64,000 bases of DNA from an uncultured Lachnobacterium sp. (GCA_900546625.1 URDU01000003.1:62001-126000), one strand, 5' to 3'. Counted from the stretch's first letter, positions 45,539-54,346 are shown. Translations and numbers: made by a program. The notes: generated by a model not told the origin, from the sequence alone.

Positions 45539-46915
45539 ATGGCATTTGACAGTTTATCAGAAAAACTGCAGAACGTTTTCAAGAATCTCCGCAGCAAGGG
45601 AAAGCTTACTGAGGATGATGTAAAGGCTGCTCTTAAAGAGGTTAAGATGGCACTCCTTGAGGCCGATGTTAACTTCAAGGTTGTTAAGCAGTTCACAAAG
45701 AGTGTCCAGGAGAGAGCAATCGGACAGGATGTCATGAATGGTCTCAATCCCGGGCAGATGGTCATCAAAATCGTAAACGAAGAGATGATTAAGCTTATGG
45801 GCTCTGAGACAACAGAGATTGCTTTCAGGCCGGGCAAGGAGCTTACCGTTATCATGATGGTAGGTCTTCAGGGAGCCGGTAAGACAACCACCACAGCAAA
45901 AATTGCCGGTAAGCTTAAGAGCAAGGGCAAGAAATCACTGCTTGTAGCCTGTGATGTGTATCGCCCGGCTGCGATTGAGCAGTTAAAGATAAACGGTGAG
46001 AAGCAGGGCGTTGAGGTTTTCTCAATGGGGGACAAAAACAAGCCTGCCGACATCGCAAAGGCTGCTGTGGAGCATGCTAAGAAAAACGATTTCAATGTTG
46101 TTATCATCGATACTGCCGGACGTCTTCATATTGATGAGGATATGATGGCAGAGCTTATTGAGATAAAAGAAGCTACTGATGTTTTCCAGACCATACTCGT
46201 GGTTGATGCCATGACAGGTCAGGATGCGGTAAATGTAGCAGGTACCTTTGATGAAAAGATAGGAATTGACGGAGTTGTCATCACAAAGCTTGATGGTGAC
46301 ACCAGAGGTGGAGCGGCACTTTCAATCAGAGCCGTTACAGGAAAGCCGATACTTTACGCCGGTATGGGCGAGAAGCTTTCAGACCTTGAGCAGTTCTATC
46401 CGGAGCGTATGGCTTCAAGAATCCTCGGCATGGGTGATGTGCTTTCAATGATTGAGAAGGCACAGGAAAACATTGATGAGGAACAGGCCAAGAAGCTTGA
46501 GCAGAAGATGCGCAAAAATGAGTTTGATTTTGAGATGTACCTTGATTCGATGAGTCAGATGAAGAAGATGGGCGGTCTTTCAAGTGTGATGGGCATGATG
46601 CCGGGCATGGGTATCGGTGGAGGCAAGATGCCGGATATTGATACAGATGAAGCCGAAAAGGGAATGGCCCGCACAGAGGCAATCATCTATTCCATGACAC
46701 CTGAGGAAAGACGAAATCCAAAGCTTCTAAATCCAAGCCGCAAGGCTCGTATTGCAAGAGGCGCAGGCGTTGATGTATCAGAGGTCAACAGACTTGTAAA
46801 GCAGTTTGAGCAGACAAAGAAGTTCATGAAGCAGATGCCCGGTATGATGGGCGGCAAGAAGGGACGCCGTGGTGGCGGTGGTCTGGGAGGCTTATTCAAA
46901 GGACTTCCGTTTTAA
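45539..46915 (+). CDS. ffh: Signal recognition particle protein Ffh
   Basis: SRP54 GTPase that binds 4.5S RNA and signal peptides. It has 458 residues: N-domain, G-domain with GLQGAGKTTTTAKIAGKL, DVYRPAAIEQL, DTAGRLHIDEDMM and TKLDGDTRGGAAL, then the Met-rich M-domain from about residue 325. The C-terminus is Gly/Arg-rich. It pairs with FtsY upstream. Confidence 0.97.
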   Translation: MAFDSLSEKLQNVFKNLRSKGKLTEDDVKAALKEVKMALLEADVNFKVVKQFTKSVQERAIGQDVMNGLNPGQMVIKIVNEEMIKLMGSETTEIAFRPGKELTVIMMVGLQGAGKTTTTAKIAGKLKSKGKKSLLVACDVYRPAAIEQLKINGEKQGVEVFSMGDKNKPADIAKAAVEHAKKNDFNVVIIDTAGRLHIDEDMMAELIEIKEATDVFQTILVVDAMTGQDAVNVAGTFDEKIGIDGVVITKLDGDTRGGAALSIRAVTGKPILYAGMGEKLSDLEQFYPERMASRILGMGDVLSMIEKAQENIDEEQAKKLEQKMRKNEFDFEMYLDSMSQMKKMGGLSSVMGMMPGMGIGGGKMPDIDTDEAEKGMARTEAIIYSMTPEERRNPKLLNPSRKARIARGAGVDVSEVNRLVKQFEQTKKFMKQMPGMMGGKKGRRGGGGLGGLFKGLPF

Positions 46916-46991
46916 TATGTTTTGTTAACAAAAGTATTTATTTTACTTTTGATATATATTATTCAATAAACCTATGAGGAGGTGAAACAAA

Positions 46992-47237
46992 ATGGCAGTA
47001 AAGATCAGATTAAGAAGAATGGGACAGAAGAAAGCTCCTTTCTATAGAATCGTAGTTGCAGACTCTAGATCACCAAGAGATGGAAGATGCATCGAGGAGA
47101 TCGGAACATACGATCCAACTAAGGATCCTAGCGAGTATCATGTAAATGAGGAATTAGCTAAGAAATGGTTATCAAACGGCGCACAGCCAACTGAGACAGT
47201 AGCTAGAATCTTCAAGAGTGCTGGTATCGAGAAATAG
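46992..47237 (+). CDS. rpsP: Ribosomal protein bS16
   Basis: Small-subunit protein of 81 residues. It begins [20 protein letters not shown], as in the family. GAGGAGGTG precedes the ATG. A perfect 14-bp palindrome (46920-46933) lies in the spacer after ffh. It is followed at 17 bases by khpA. Confidence 0.97.
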   Translation: MAVKIRLRRMGQKKAPFYRIVVADSRSPRDGRCIEEIGTYDPTKDPSEYHVNEELAKKWLSNGAQPTETVARIFKSAGIEK

Positions 47238-47254
47238 GATAAAGAGGTGGCGTA

Positions 47255-47485
47255 ATGAAAGAATTAGTTGAAGTAATTGCAAAATCTTTAGTTGATTATC
47301 CGGATGAGGTTAATGTAACTGAGACCGAAAACGAGAAAGCAATTGTTTTGGAATTACGTGTTGCACAGTCTGACATGGGCAAAGTGATCGGCAAGCAGGG
47401 ACGTATTGCTAAGGCTATTCGTTCAGTTGTTAAGGCCGCAGCCTCTAAAGAAGACAAAAAGGTTATTGTTGAAATAGTACAGTAA
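47255..47485 (+). CDS. khpA: KH-domain RNA-binding protein KhpA
   Basis: A 76-residue single KH domain. The GxxG loop is in GKVIGKQGRIAKAIRSV. KhpA works with KhpB as an RNA chaperone in Gram-positives. It always sits between rpsP and rimM in this group; a terminator follows. Confidence 0.93.
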   Translation: MKELVEVIAKSLVDYPDEVNVTETENEKAIVLELRVAQSDMGKVIGKQGRIAKAIRSVVKAAASKEDKKVIVEIVQ

Positions 47486-47490
47486 CATAA

Positions 47491-47520
47491 AGGCATCTCT
47501 TATGAGATGCCTGTTTTTTT
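47491..47520 (+). terminator. khpA terminator
   Basis: AGGCATCTC (47491-47499) pairs with GAGATGCCT (47504-47512), 4-base loop, then GTTTTTTT. Confidence 0.92.
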
Positions 47521-47549
47521 ATAATTTATAGTAACTATTCAAGGTGGAG

Positions 47550-47625
47550 TCAGATTACGGGAATGCGAAGCATGTAGTAATCTGATTAATCATAAATGAG
47601 GGGCAAAATACCTCTTGACCCTCAT
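47550..47625 (+). promoter_or_regulatory. Structured leader of rimM
   Basis: Two hairpins. First, TCAGATTAC (47550-47558) with GTAATCTGA (47577-47585), enclosing ATGC-GAA-GCAT (47563-47573). Second, ATGAGGG (47596-47602) with CCCTCAT (47619-47625). They fill most of the khpA-rimM gap after the terminator. Confidence 0.45.
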
Positions 47626-47649
47626 ATCAGTAATATCAGGAGACAGAGA

Positions 47650-48156
47650 ATGGAAGATTTACTACAGGTAGGTGTGATTACGAGCACACACGGCATTCGC
47701 GGTGAGGTAAAGGTGTTCCCAACCACTGACGACGCTGCTCGTTTTAAAAAGCTTAAAAATGTCATTCTGGATAATGGCAAAGAGCGCAGGGATTTGGAAA
47801 TAACTTCTGTCAAATTTTTCAAGAATCAGGTTATCTTGAAATTTAAGGGCATAGATGACATAAATGATGTAGAAAAATATAAAAAGGCTCCCCTTTTTGT
47901 GACAAGGGAAAATGCGGTGCCGCTTGAGGAAAATGAGTACTTTATAGCTGATCTTATCGGTCTTTCAGTCACATCAGACGAGGGAGAGGAGCTTGGAGTC
48001 ATAGATGATGTGCTTCAGACCGGTGCCAACGATGTGTATGTTGTTAAGAAAGCCGGTGCAAATGATCTGCTGATTCCGGCAATAAAGGATTGTATACTGG
48101 ACGTTGATGTGGAAAATGGCATGATGAAGGTGCATCTGCTTGCAGGATTGAGATAG
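47650..48156 (+). CDS. rimM: Ribosome maturation factor RimM
   Basis: Assists assembly of the 30S head, binding S19. It has 168 residues from ATG 47650, behind CAGGAGACA; the frame is open 18 codons further up. The N-domain starts [19 protein letters not shown], and the PRC-barrel has [12 protein letters not shown]. It pairs with trmD downstream, as usual. Confidence 0.95.
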   Translation: MEDLLQVGVITSTHGIRGEVKVFPTTDDAARFKKLKNVILDNGKERRDLEITSVKFFKNQVILKFKGIDDINDVEKYKKAPLFVTRENAVPLEENEYFIADLIGLSVTSDEGEELGVIDDVLQTGANDVYVVKKAGANDLLIPAIKDCILDVDVENGMMKVHLLAGLR

Positions 48157-48264
48157 TTATATTCCAAACCGCAAAAACCGTAAAATGAGATATAAAATTT
48201 AGCAAAATCATACATTTAAAATCGTAAAATCGTAAAACAGGATGATAACAGGAGATATAGGAAA

Positions 48265-49803
48265 ATGAGATTTCATGTGCTGACCTTATTCCCGCAGATG
48301 ATAGAACAGGGACTGTCAGAGAGTATCACAGGCAGGGCTTTAAAACAGAATATTATATCACTCAATACGGTAAATATCAGGGATTTTGCGCACAATAAGC
48401 ACAATAAGGTTGATGATTACACTTATGGTGGCGGCGCAGGCATGCTTATGCAGGCAGAGCCAGTGTATCAGGCTGTGAGCAGTGTGGTGAGTCAGATTAA
48501 TAAATGTAATAAAAACACCGCAGAAGAAATAAAAAATCACAATGCGCGTCTAATTTACGTTACGCCACAGGGCCGCGTGTTCAACCAGCATATGGCAGCG
48601 GAATTTGCAAAGTGTGATGACCTCATTTTTCTATGTGGACACTATGAAGGCATTGACGAGCGCGTGCTGGAGGAGACGGTAACAGATTATGTCTCTATCG
48701 GTGACTATGTTCTAACAGGCGGAGAGCTGCCGTCGATGGTAATGATAGATGCGATTTCACGTCTGGTTCCGGGGGTGTTGCACAATGATATTTCGGCAGA
48801 GACAGAGTCGTTTCATGGCAATCTGCTCGAATACCCTCAGTACTCACGTCCTGTTGAGTGGCATGACAAAAAGGTGCCTGAGGTGCTCATGTCAGGCAAT
48901 CAGAAAAAGATTGATGCATGGCGCCTTGAAAAATCTATTGAGCGCACAAAAAAACGCAGACCGGATTTGTATGCCGAGTTTAAAAGACTTGACAGCTGCA
49001 GAGAGTTTCTTATGAAAAATAAGCTGCTTCATATTGATATGATAGAGCTTATAAACAGGGGCTATGCAGAGATAATTTTTGAGGCAGATGGGGAATATCT
49101 GCTTCGAGATATGGTCTCAAAGGTGTGCTTTCATACCAGACCGGATGAGGGTGAGTCGAAGCTTGTGGATTTGGCACTTGAAGGCACCACGGGGCTGGTC
49201 GATAAACATAGCAGTCAACATATTCCGGCAACCATTACAGAGCAGATTACGAACGGCATAGTACTTCACCAGCAAAGATATGTTGGGCTTTTTGAGGAAA
49301 ATGGCTTTGAGGAGACGGTAGAGTGCAGACAGGCGGTGTATACAAACAAAGAAAAGCTCTCAGTAAGCGGACTGTACAGACCGGATGGAAAGCCAATGCC
49401 AAACGGTTTAATTATAAGAAGGCTGGATGCGCTCGATATACAGGAGGCCGCGCCAATGTATCCGGGCTTTGATGATCCGGACTATATTGTAGACAGAATA
49501 GATGCAGGGGCTGTCTACGGGGCTTTTTTGAGTGATAATAGTTCTGATAATACCATTAATACCCTCGCAGGAATTATCGGAATCCATGAGGAGGGCAGCA
49601 TAGGCATGCTCTATGTAAAGCCGCAATACAGGCATCAAAAGCTTGCCAAAGCACTTGAAACATATGCTTTCAACAGTGCACTGGAAAATGGATGGATACC
49701 ATATGGCCAGATAATTGTAGGCAATGAGCCGTCTATGAGGCTGCAGGAGAGCATGGGCATGCATTTTTCAAAATCGTCCGTATACTGGATGACTGAAAAA
49801 TAA
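48265..49803 (+). CDS. trmD: TrmD tRNA (guanine-N1)-methyltransferase fused to a GNAT-like region
   Basis: Residues 1-243 are complete TrmD, which makes m1G37 in tRNA. The trefoil-knot motifs VDDYTYGGGAGM, LCGHYEGIDERV and SIGDYVLTGGELPS are present, with the usual C-terminal segment RRPDLYAEFK. TrmD normally ends here. This protein continues for 269 residues: a linker domain (about 250-380), then a GNAT-type acetyltransferase core (about 382-512), with SIGMLYVKPQYRHQKLAKAL as the acetyl-CoA region and a VGNEPSMRLQESMGM helix. The RxxGxA motif reads RHQKLA, so activity is uncertain. Substrate unknown. Confidence 0.92.
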   Translation: MRFHVLTLFPQMIEQGLSESITGRALKQNIISLNTVNIRDFAHNKHNKVDDYTYGGGAGMLMQAEPVYQAVSSVVSQINKCNKNTAEEIKNHNARLIYVTPQGRVFNQHMAAEFAKCDDLIFLCGHYEGIDERVLEETVTDYVSIGDYVLTGGELPSMVMIDAISRLVPGVLHNDISAETESFHGNLLEYPQYSRPVEWHDKKVPEVLMSGNQKKIDAWRLEKSIERTKKRRPDLYAEFKRLDSCREFLMKNKLLHIDMIELINRGYAEIIFEADGEYLLRDMVSKVCFHTRPDEGESKLVDLALEGTTGLVDKHSSQHIPATITEQITNGIVLHQQRYVGLFEENGFEETVECRQAVYTNKEKLSVSGLYRPDGKPMPNGLIIRRLDALDIQEAAPMYPGFDDPDYIVDRIDAGAVYGAFLSDNSSDNTINTLAGIIGIHEEGSIGMLYVKPQYRHQKLAKALETYAFNSALENGWIPYGQIIVGNEPSMRLQESMGMHFSKSSVYWMTEK

Positions 49804-49814
49804 TCAAAAAATAC

Positions 49815-49843
49815 TTGCAAATCCCATGAATCTGTGGTAAAGT
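49815..49843 (+). promoter_or_regulatory. rplS promoter
   Basis: TTGCAA (49815-49820), 17 bases, TAAAGT (49838-49843) with TGG before it. A leader of about 80 bases follows; it could hold an L19-type autoregulatory structure, which I cannot confirm. Confidence 0.65.
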
Positions 49844-49929
49844 ACCAATGTTGTGAATAAAAGAGATGGTCCTCTGTTGTGAAAATAGTAGTAGCATTAA
49901 GAACGTCAAAATAATTAGGAGGTCACAAA

Positions 49930-50283
49930 ATGAACGCAAGTGAAATTATTAAGAGCATCGAGAACGAGCAGTTAAAGGCTGAGGTACCTGAGTTTTCTGT
50001 AGGAGATACTGTAAAGGTATACGGAAAAATCAAAGAGGGTAACCGTGAGCGTATCCAGGTATTCGAGGGAACAGTTATCAAAAAGCAGAACGGATCAAAC
50101 CGTACAACATTCACAGTTAGAAAGCTTTCTAACGGTGTAGGTGTTGAGAAGACATGGCCACTCCACTCACCAAACGTAGAGAAGGTTGAGATTGTACGTA
50201 AAGGTAAAGTACGTCGTGCTAAGCTTTACTACTTAAGAGACCGTATCGGAAAAGCTGCTAAGGTTAAAGAGCTTGTAAAATAA
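49930..50283 (+). CDS. rplS: Ribosomal protein bL19
   Basis: Large-subunit protein at the subunit interface, 117 residues. [20 protein letters not shown] and the basic [13 protein letters not shown] tail are typical. Codon use is biased, as in other abundant proteins here. It has its own promoter and terminator. Confidence 0.97.
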   Translation: MNASEIIKSIENEQLKAEVPEFSVGDTVKVYGKIKEGNRERIQVFEGTVIKKQNGSNRTTFTVRKLSNGVGVEKTWPLHSPNVEKVEIVRKGKVRRAKLYYLRDRIGKAAKVKELVK

Positions 50284-50295
50284 TATTTTTACGCG

Positions 50296-50342
50296 AAAGA
50301 GACCATTTTCTGCGAGCAATCGTATGAGGATGGTCTTTTTAG
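50296..50342 (+). terminator. rplS terminator
   Basis: AAAGAGACCAT (50296-50306) pairs with ATGGTCTTTTT (50330-50340), with a 23-base loop that holds a smaller CGA/TCG pairing. Confidence 0.75.
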
Positions 50343-50358
50343 TTTGCAGAGTTACAGC

Positions 50359-50387
50359 TTGCAACAAACATGAAAACAATATATAAT
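50359..50387 (+). promoter_or_regulatory. Promoter of the lepB-like operon
   Basis: TTGCAA (50359-50364), 17 bases, TATAAT (50382-50387). Confidence 0.72.
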
Positions 50388-50428
50388 TAAGATTACGCAA
50401 TAAAATATCAGTTAGCAAGAGGTGTAAA

Positions 50429-51013
50429 ATGTCCAGAAGACGAGCAGGACTTAGCTTTAGAAGGCAAAGAAGAAAATTTAATCTGCCATTGTTCAAGGAA
50501 ATTGTATCGTGGGTAGTGGAGCTGATTGTAGTGATAGGTCTGGCATATGTGCTGGTATCATTTTTCGGTATACGTACAAATGTGGTAGGTCAGGCTATGG
50601 AGCAGACACTGGAGAATGATGATAATATTCTTGTGAACAGGTTTGCATATATCATGTCAAAGCCAAAGGCAGGAGATGTGATAGTATTTCTGCCAAACGG
50701 AAATAATAAGTCGCATTATTATGTCAGGAGAGTGGTGGCAGTGCCGGGAGATACTGTTCAGATAAAGGACGGCGCACTGTATGTGAATGATGAGCTGTAC
50801 AAGGAATCGACGGATGTTGCATCAATGGAGGATGCAGGGCTTGCCTCAGATCCTATAGAGCTTGAAAAGGACGAGTATTTCGTGCTTGGAGACAATCGAA
50901 ACAACAGTGAGGACAGCCGCTATGCCAATATTGGCAATGTAAAGAGAGACTATATCATCGGCAAGGCATGGTTTAGATTTTCGGGCTTTGGAAGCTTTGG
51001 AACCATCAAGTAG
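50429..51013 (+). CDS. Signal peptidase I family protein lacking both catalytic residues
   Basis: A 194-residue member of the S26A signal peptidase family. TM helix at about residues 23-42, then the expected boxes: NVVGQAMEQTL, HYYVRRVVAVPGD and GDNRNNSEDSRYAN. In active enzymes box B reads G-x-S-M and box C has Lys before Arg. Here the Ser position is Ala56 (GCT) and the Lys position is Arg100 (AGG), each one base from the active codon. The frame is intact and box D/E is well kept. It is therefore probably a pseudoenzyme, perhaps a regulator or chaperone of secretion. It stands where lepB normally stands, before rbgA. Confidence 0.9.
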   Translation: MSRRRAGLSFRRQRRKFNLPLFKEIVSWVVELIVVIGLAYVLVSFFGIRTNVVGQAMEQTLENDDNILVNRFAYIMSKPKAGDVIVFLPNGNNKSHYYVRRVVAVPGDTVQIKDGALYVNDELYKESTDVASMEDAGLASDPIELEKDEYFVLGDNRNNSEDSRYANIGNVKRDYIIGKAWFRFSGFGSFGTIK

Positions 51014-51053
51014 CAGATAGTGATAACATATATAGATAAAGGACAGGTGAATT

Positions 51054-51908
51054 ATGAATTTTCAGTGGTACCCTGGGCATATGACAAAGGCAAAGCGTCA
51101 GATGCAGGAGGACATTAAACTAATAGATCTGGTTATAGAGCTAGTGGATGCAAGAATTCCACTTTCCAGCCGTAATCCGGATATCGATGAGCTTGGAAAA
51201 AATAAATACAGGCTCATTTTGATGAACAAGGCGGATCTCGCCGACAAGGAGCGCACCAAAGAGTGGAGTGCCTTTTTTAAGAAAAAGGGCTTTTTTGTAG
51301 TCAGTCTTGATGCAAGAAGCAAGTCCGGCATGAAGAGCATCACAGATATCGTTATGGAGGCCTGCAAGGAAAAGATTGAAAGAGACAGAAAGCGTGGCAT
51401 CAAAAACAGACCGGTAAGAGCTATGGTGGTTGGTATTCCAAACGTTGGAAAGTCCACATTTATCAACTCGTACGCCGGAAAAGCCTGCGCTAAGACCGGA
51501 AACAAGCCGGGTGTGACAAAGGGTAAGCAGTGGATCAGGCTCAATAAAAGTGTTGAGCTCCTCGATACACCGGGCATATTGTGGCCAAAATTTGAGGATC
51601 AGTCAGTGGGACTTAGACTTGCGCTTATCGGCTCGATAAAGGATGAGATCTTAAATGTTGATGAGCTTGCCGTGGAGCTTGTAAGGTTCCTAAAAGCAGA
51701 GTATCCGGGGCTTTTGGCACAAAGATACGAGGTGAGCGAGGAAAACGATATCATAGAGCTTATAAGTGCTGTTGCTGTCAACAGAAAGTGCCTTTCAAAG
51801 GGAGGAGAGCCTGATTACAGCAAGGCGGCTGCACTCATCATAGATGATTTCAGAAGTGGCAAGCTTGGCAATATCACTCTGGAGAGACCGGAGAAAATAT
51901 TAGAATAA
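51054..51908 (+). CDS. rbgA: Ribosome biogenesis GTPase RbgA (YlqF)
   Basis: GTPase needed for late 50S assembly. It has 284 residues. Circularly permuted G-domain, normal for this family: G4 MNKADL precedes G1 GIPNVGKSTFINS and G3 LLDTPGILWP. N-terminal FQWYPGHMTKAKRQM is diagnostic. It lies between the lepB-like gene and rnhB as in Bacillus. Confidence 0.96.
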   Translation: MNFQWYPGHMTKAKRQMQEDIKLIDLVIELVDARIPLSSRNPDIDELGKNKYRLILMNKADLADKERTKEWSAFFKKKGFFVVSLDARSKSGMKSITDIVMEACKEKIERDRKRGIKNRPVRAMVVGIPNVGKSTFINSYAGKACAKTGNKPGVTKGKQWIRLNKSVELLDTPGILWPKFEDQSVGLRLALIGSIKDEILNVDELAVELVRFLKAEYPGLLAQRYEVSEENDIIELISAVAVNRKCLSKGGEPDYSKAAALIIDDFRSGKLGNITLERPEKILE

Positions 51909-51995
51909 TAGTTACGAAAAATAGTTGCAAAGAAAAGTTAAGAAGAATAGTTAAGAAGAAATATTCTGAAGAATAGTTGCAAAGAATAGACGATA
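51909..51995. repeat. Degenerate repeats before rnhB
   Basis: AATAGTTGCAAAGAA occurs twice (near 51920 and 51973) and GTTAAGAAGAA-like units twice between them. It looks like local duplication in a non-coding A-rich spacer. Confidence 0.5.
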
Positions 51996-52005
51996 GGAAA
52001 AGGAT

Positions 52006-52767
52006 ATGTCAGCAGAAAAAATAGGCGAGATTAAGGAACAACTGAAAAACACCACGGATTCACAGCTTGGACACTTCATCGAGGTATATGGCTCAGATGA
52101 CAGGGGCGGAGTGATTAAGCTTGTAGACAGCGCAAAAAAGCGTCTGGATAAGTACGAGAAGGAGCTTATCCGCACAGAGGCTCTGAAGAAATATGAGCGC
52201 GAGTACTCAGCGTATGCCCATATCTGCGGCATAGACGAGGTGGGACGAGGACCGCTTGCAGGTCCAGTGGTCGCATGCGCGGTGATTCTGCCAAAGGATT
52301 GTGATATCTTATATATCAATGATTCCAAGAAGCTTACGGCTGCAAAGCGTGATGAGCTTTACGATGTCATAATGGAAAAGGCGGTTTCTGTTGGAATAGG
52401 CATGGCATCGCACGAGCGGATAGACGAGATAAATATACTGCAGGCCACATATGAGGCGATGAGACAGGCAATCAGAAAGCTTGATCCGGCACCGGATTTG
52501 ACACTCAACGATGCAGTTACAATCCCCGGAGTGGATATAAAGCAAATCCCAATCATAAAGGGAGATGCAAAAAGCATATCAATAGGGGCAGCAAGCATTG
52601 TTGCCAAGGTCACAAGGGATAGGATGATGGTTGAGTATGATAACATATATCCCGGCTATGGTTTCGCATCAAACAAGGGCTATGGCTCTAAAGAGCATAT
52701 CAAGGCGCTAAAGGAGATAGGACCATCACCGATACACAGGGCGTCGTTTATACACAATTTTATTTAA
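52006..52767 (+). CDS. rnhB: Ribonuclease HII
   Basis: Removes ribonucleotides from DNA. It has 253 residues. An N-terminal extension of about 70 residues, as in Bacillus RNase HII, precedes the catalytic core starting ICGIDEVGRGPLAGPVVA (Asp-Glu pair). Further acidic residues are in LNDAVTIPG, and SIGAASIVAKVTRD is conserved. It ends the operon. Confidence 0.96.
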   Translation: MSAEKIGEIKEQLKNTTDSQLGHFIEVYGSDDRGGVIKLVDSAKKRLDKYEKELIRTEALKKYEREYSAYAHICGIDEVGRGPLAGPVVACAVILPKDCDILYINDSKKLTAAKRDELYDVIMEKAVSVGIGMASHERIDEINILQATYEAMRQAIRKLDPAPDLTLNDAVTIPGVDIKQIPIIKGDAKSISIGAASIVAKVTRDRMMVEYDNIYPGYGFASNKGYGSKEHIKALKEIGPSPIHRASFIHNFI

Positions 52768-52781
52768 TATATTACAATCGT

Positions 52782-52829
52782 GCGGTTTTGCAAATGTGCG
52801 TGAGAGTTCTGATTTTCTGATTAGTTACA
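52782..52829. repeat. Dispersed 24-nt intergenic element, copy 2
   Basis: Matches 18513-18536 at 22 of 24 positions and again starts 14 bases after a stop codon (rnhB). TAGTTACA follows at 52822. Confidence 0.55.
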
Positions 52830-52875
52830 CGATTTGTAAAAATCCGGCAGTTCATAATTTATAATAGGAGAGAGC

Positions 52876-53781
52876 ATGACACTTCAACAACTCAGACAGG
52901 TACTTACAATTGCAGAATCCAATTCCATGAACGAGGCAGCAAAGAAGCTTTTTGTTTCACAGCCTAATCTGTCAGCCACAGTGCGAGAGGTGGAGGAGGA
53001 ACTTGGAATCACGGTATTTATGAGAAATAACCGTGGAATCACAGTCACCGCGGAGGGCGAGGAGTTTTTGGGATACGCCAAGCAGGTCGTGGAGCAGTAT
53101 CATCTGCTCCAGAACCGGTATCTGAATGTGGAGTCCAAAAAGAAATTCTCGGTTTCCATGCAGCACTATTCATTTGCGGTAAAGGCCTTTGTACAGCTTG
53201 CTAAAGAGGTGGGCATGGACGAGTACGAGTTTGCTGTCCACGAGACAAAGACGAAAGAGGTAATAGACAACGTAAAGAACTTAAAGAGTGAGCTTGGAGT
53301 GCTTTATTTAAGTGATTTCAACGAAAAGGTTTTAAGAAAGCTTTTTAAGGAATGCGACATCGAGTTTAAGGAGCTTTTCACATGCAATACATATGTGTAT
53401 CTCTGGAAAAACCATCCGCTTGCCGGTCAAAAAGAGATTACACTTGACGATTTGCAGGAGTATCCGTGTCTGACCTTTGAACAGGGCGTGAACAATTCCT
53501 TTTATTATGCTGAGGAGATGATGAGCACATATGAGTACAAGCGTGTCATAAAGGCTGATGACAGAGCCACAATGCTTAATCTCATGGTGGGACTCAACGG
53601 CTTTACACTGTGCTCCGGCATTATCTCGGAGGATTTGAACGGTGATGACTATGCGGCTGTTCCACTGAAGGAGAGCGAAAAAATGCATATTGGCTATATC
53701 AAGCATAAGGGTACAAAGCTCAGCAAGCTCGGTGAAATATATATAGATGCCCTAAAGAATTACGAGAATAAAGTTTTATAA
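52876..53781 (+). CDS. LysR-family transcriptional regulator
   Basis: A 301-residue regulator. The N-terminal helix-turn-helix shows the LysR pattern SMNEAAKKLFVSQPNLSATVREVEE (within the first 45 residues). The effector domain follows, with a hinge near residue 88. Effector and targets unknown; no divergent gene lies beside it, and the HPr-like gene downstream has its own promoter. AGGAGAG precedes the ATG. Confidence 0.93.
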   Translation: MTLQQLRQVLTIAESNSMNEAAKKLFVSQPNLSATVREVEEELGITVFMRNNRGITVTAEGEEFLGYAKQVVEQYHLLQNRYLNVESKKKFSVSMQHYSFAVKAFVQLAKEVGMDEYEFAVHETKTKEVIDNVKNLKSELGVLYLSDFNEKVLRKLFKECDIEFKELFTCNTYVYLWKNHPLAGQKEITLDDLQEYPCLTFEQGVNNSFYYAEEMMSTYEYKRVIKADDRATMLNLMVGLNGFTLCSGIISEDLNGDDYAAVPLKESEKMHIGYIKHKGTKLSKLGEIYIDALKNYENKVL

Positions 53782-53966
53782 ATGGAAATATTGTAAAAAA
53801 TGAAATTAAATTAATTAAATATCACACTATTTTTTATAAGAATTTCACAGTCATATTGTTTTTTTGAAAAAACATGCATGAAAATATAGTGAAAAAACGG
53901 TTACGCAAAAGTCATTTATTAAAAAAAATGCCATGAATTGACGGAAAATGACGGATTATGATTTTT

Positions 53967-53994
53967 TTGACATATGAAAATCAGATGTTATAAT
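53967..53994 (+). promoter_or_regulatory. Strong promoter of the HPr-like gene
   Basis: TTGACA (53967-53972), 16 bases, TATAAT (53989-53994) with TGT before it. The 278-base gap before the gene is otherwise AT-rich, without other structure except a GTGC-GAAA-GCAC hairpin at 54017-54028 in the leader. Confidence 0.82.
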
Positions 53995-54059
53995 AGGCGC
54001 AACAATTAATTGGCATGTGCGAAAGCACTGTGTTTTAGATTATAAAGGTGGTGTTGACT

Positions 54060-54293
54060 ATGTACAGCAAGGAAACAGTAATCAGACTTAACACATTGGA
54101 TGATGTTCAGGAATTTGTTGGAGCTGCTTCTAAGTGCGATTTTGACATTGATCTCAAATATAGACAGATTCTCATTGATGCGAAATCACTTCTTGGAGTG
54201 ATTGGAATTGGTACAAACAATGACTTTAAGGTCTGCTATATGGGCGATGACCAGGCATTTGATAATGTGGTTGATAAATTCACTGTAGCGTAA
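54060..54293 (+). CDS. HPr-like protein lacking the phosphorylation histidine
   Basis: A 77-residue protein with the HPr fold pattern: short strands, then DDVQEFVGAASKCDFDIDL and the AKSLLGVIGIG helix that equals the KSIMGVMSL segment of PTS HPr. The GLHARPA loop with His15 is absent. It thus probably does not carry phosphate in the PTS and may be regulatory or structural. It has a strong promoter and its own terminator, so it may be abundant. Confidence 0.75.
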   Translation: MYSKETVIRLNTLDDVQEFVGAASKCDFDIDLKYRQILIDAKSLLGVIGIGTNNDFKVCYMGDDQAFDNVVDKFTVA

Positions 54294-54314
54294 TACAATT
54301 GAATAGGATTCTTT

Positions 54315-54346
54315 GGGAGAGCTTCCTTTTGGAACTCTCCCTTTTT
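54315..54346 (+). terminator. Terminator of the HPr-like gene
   Basis: GGGAGAG-C-TTCC (54315-54326), TTTT loop, then GGAA-CTCTCCC, followed by T5. Confidence 0.9.
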
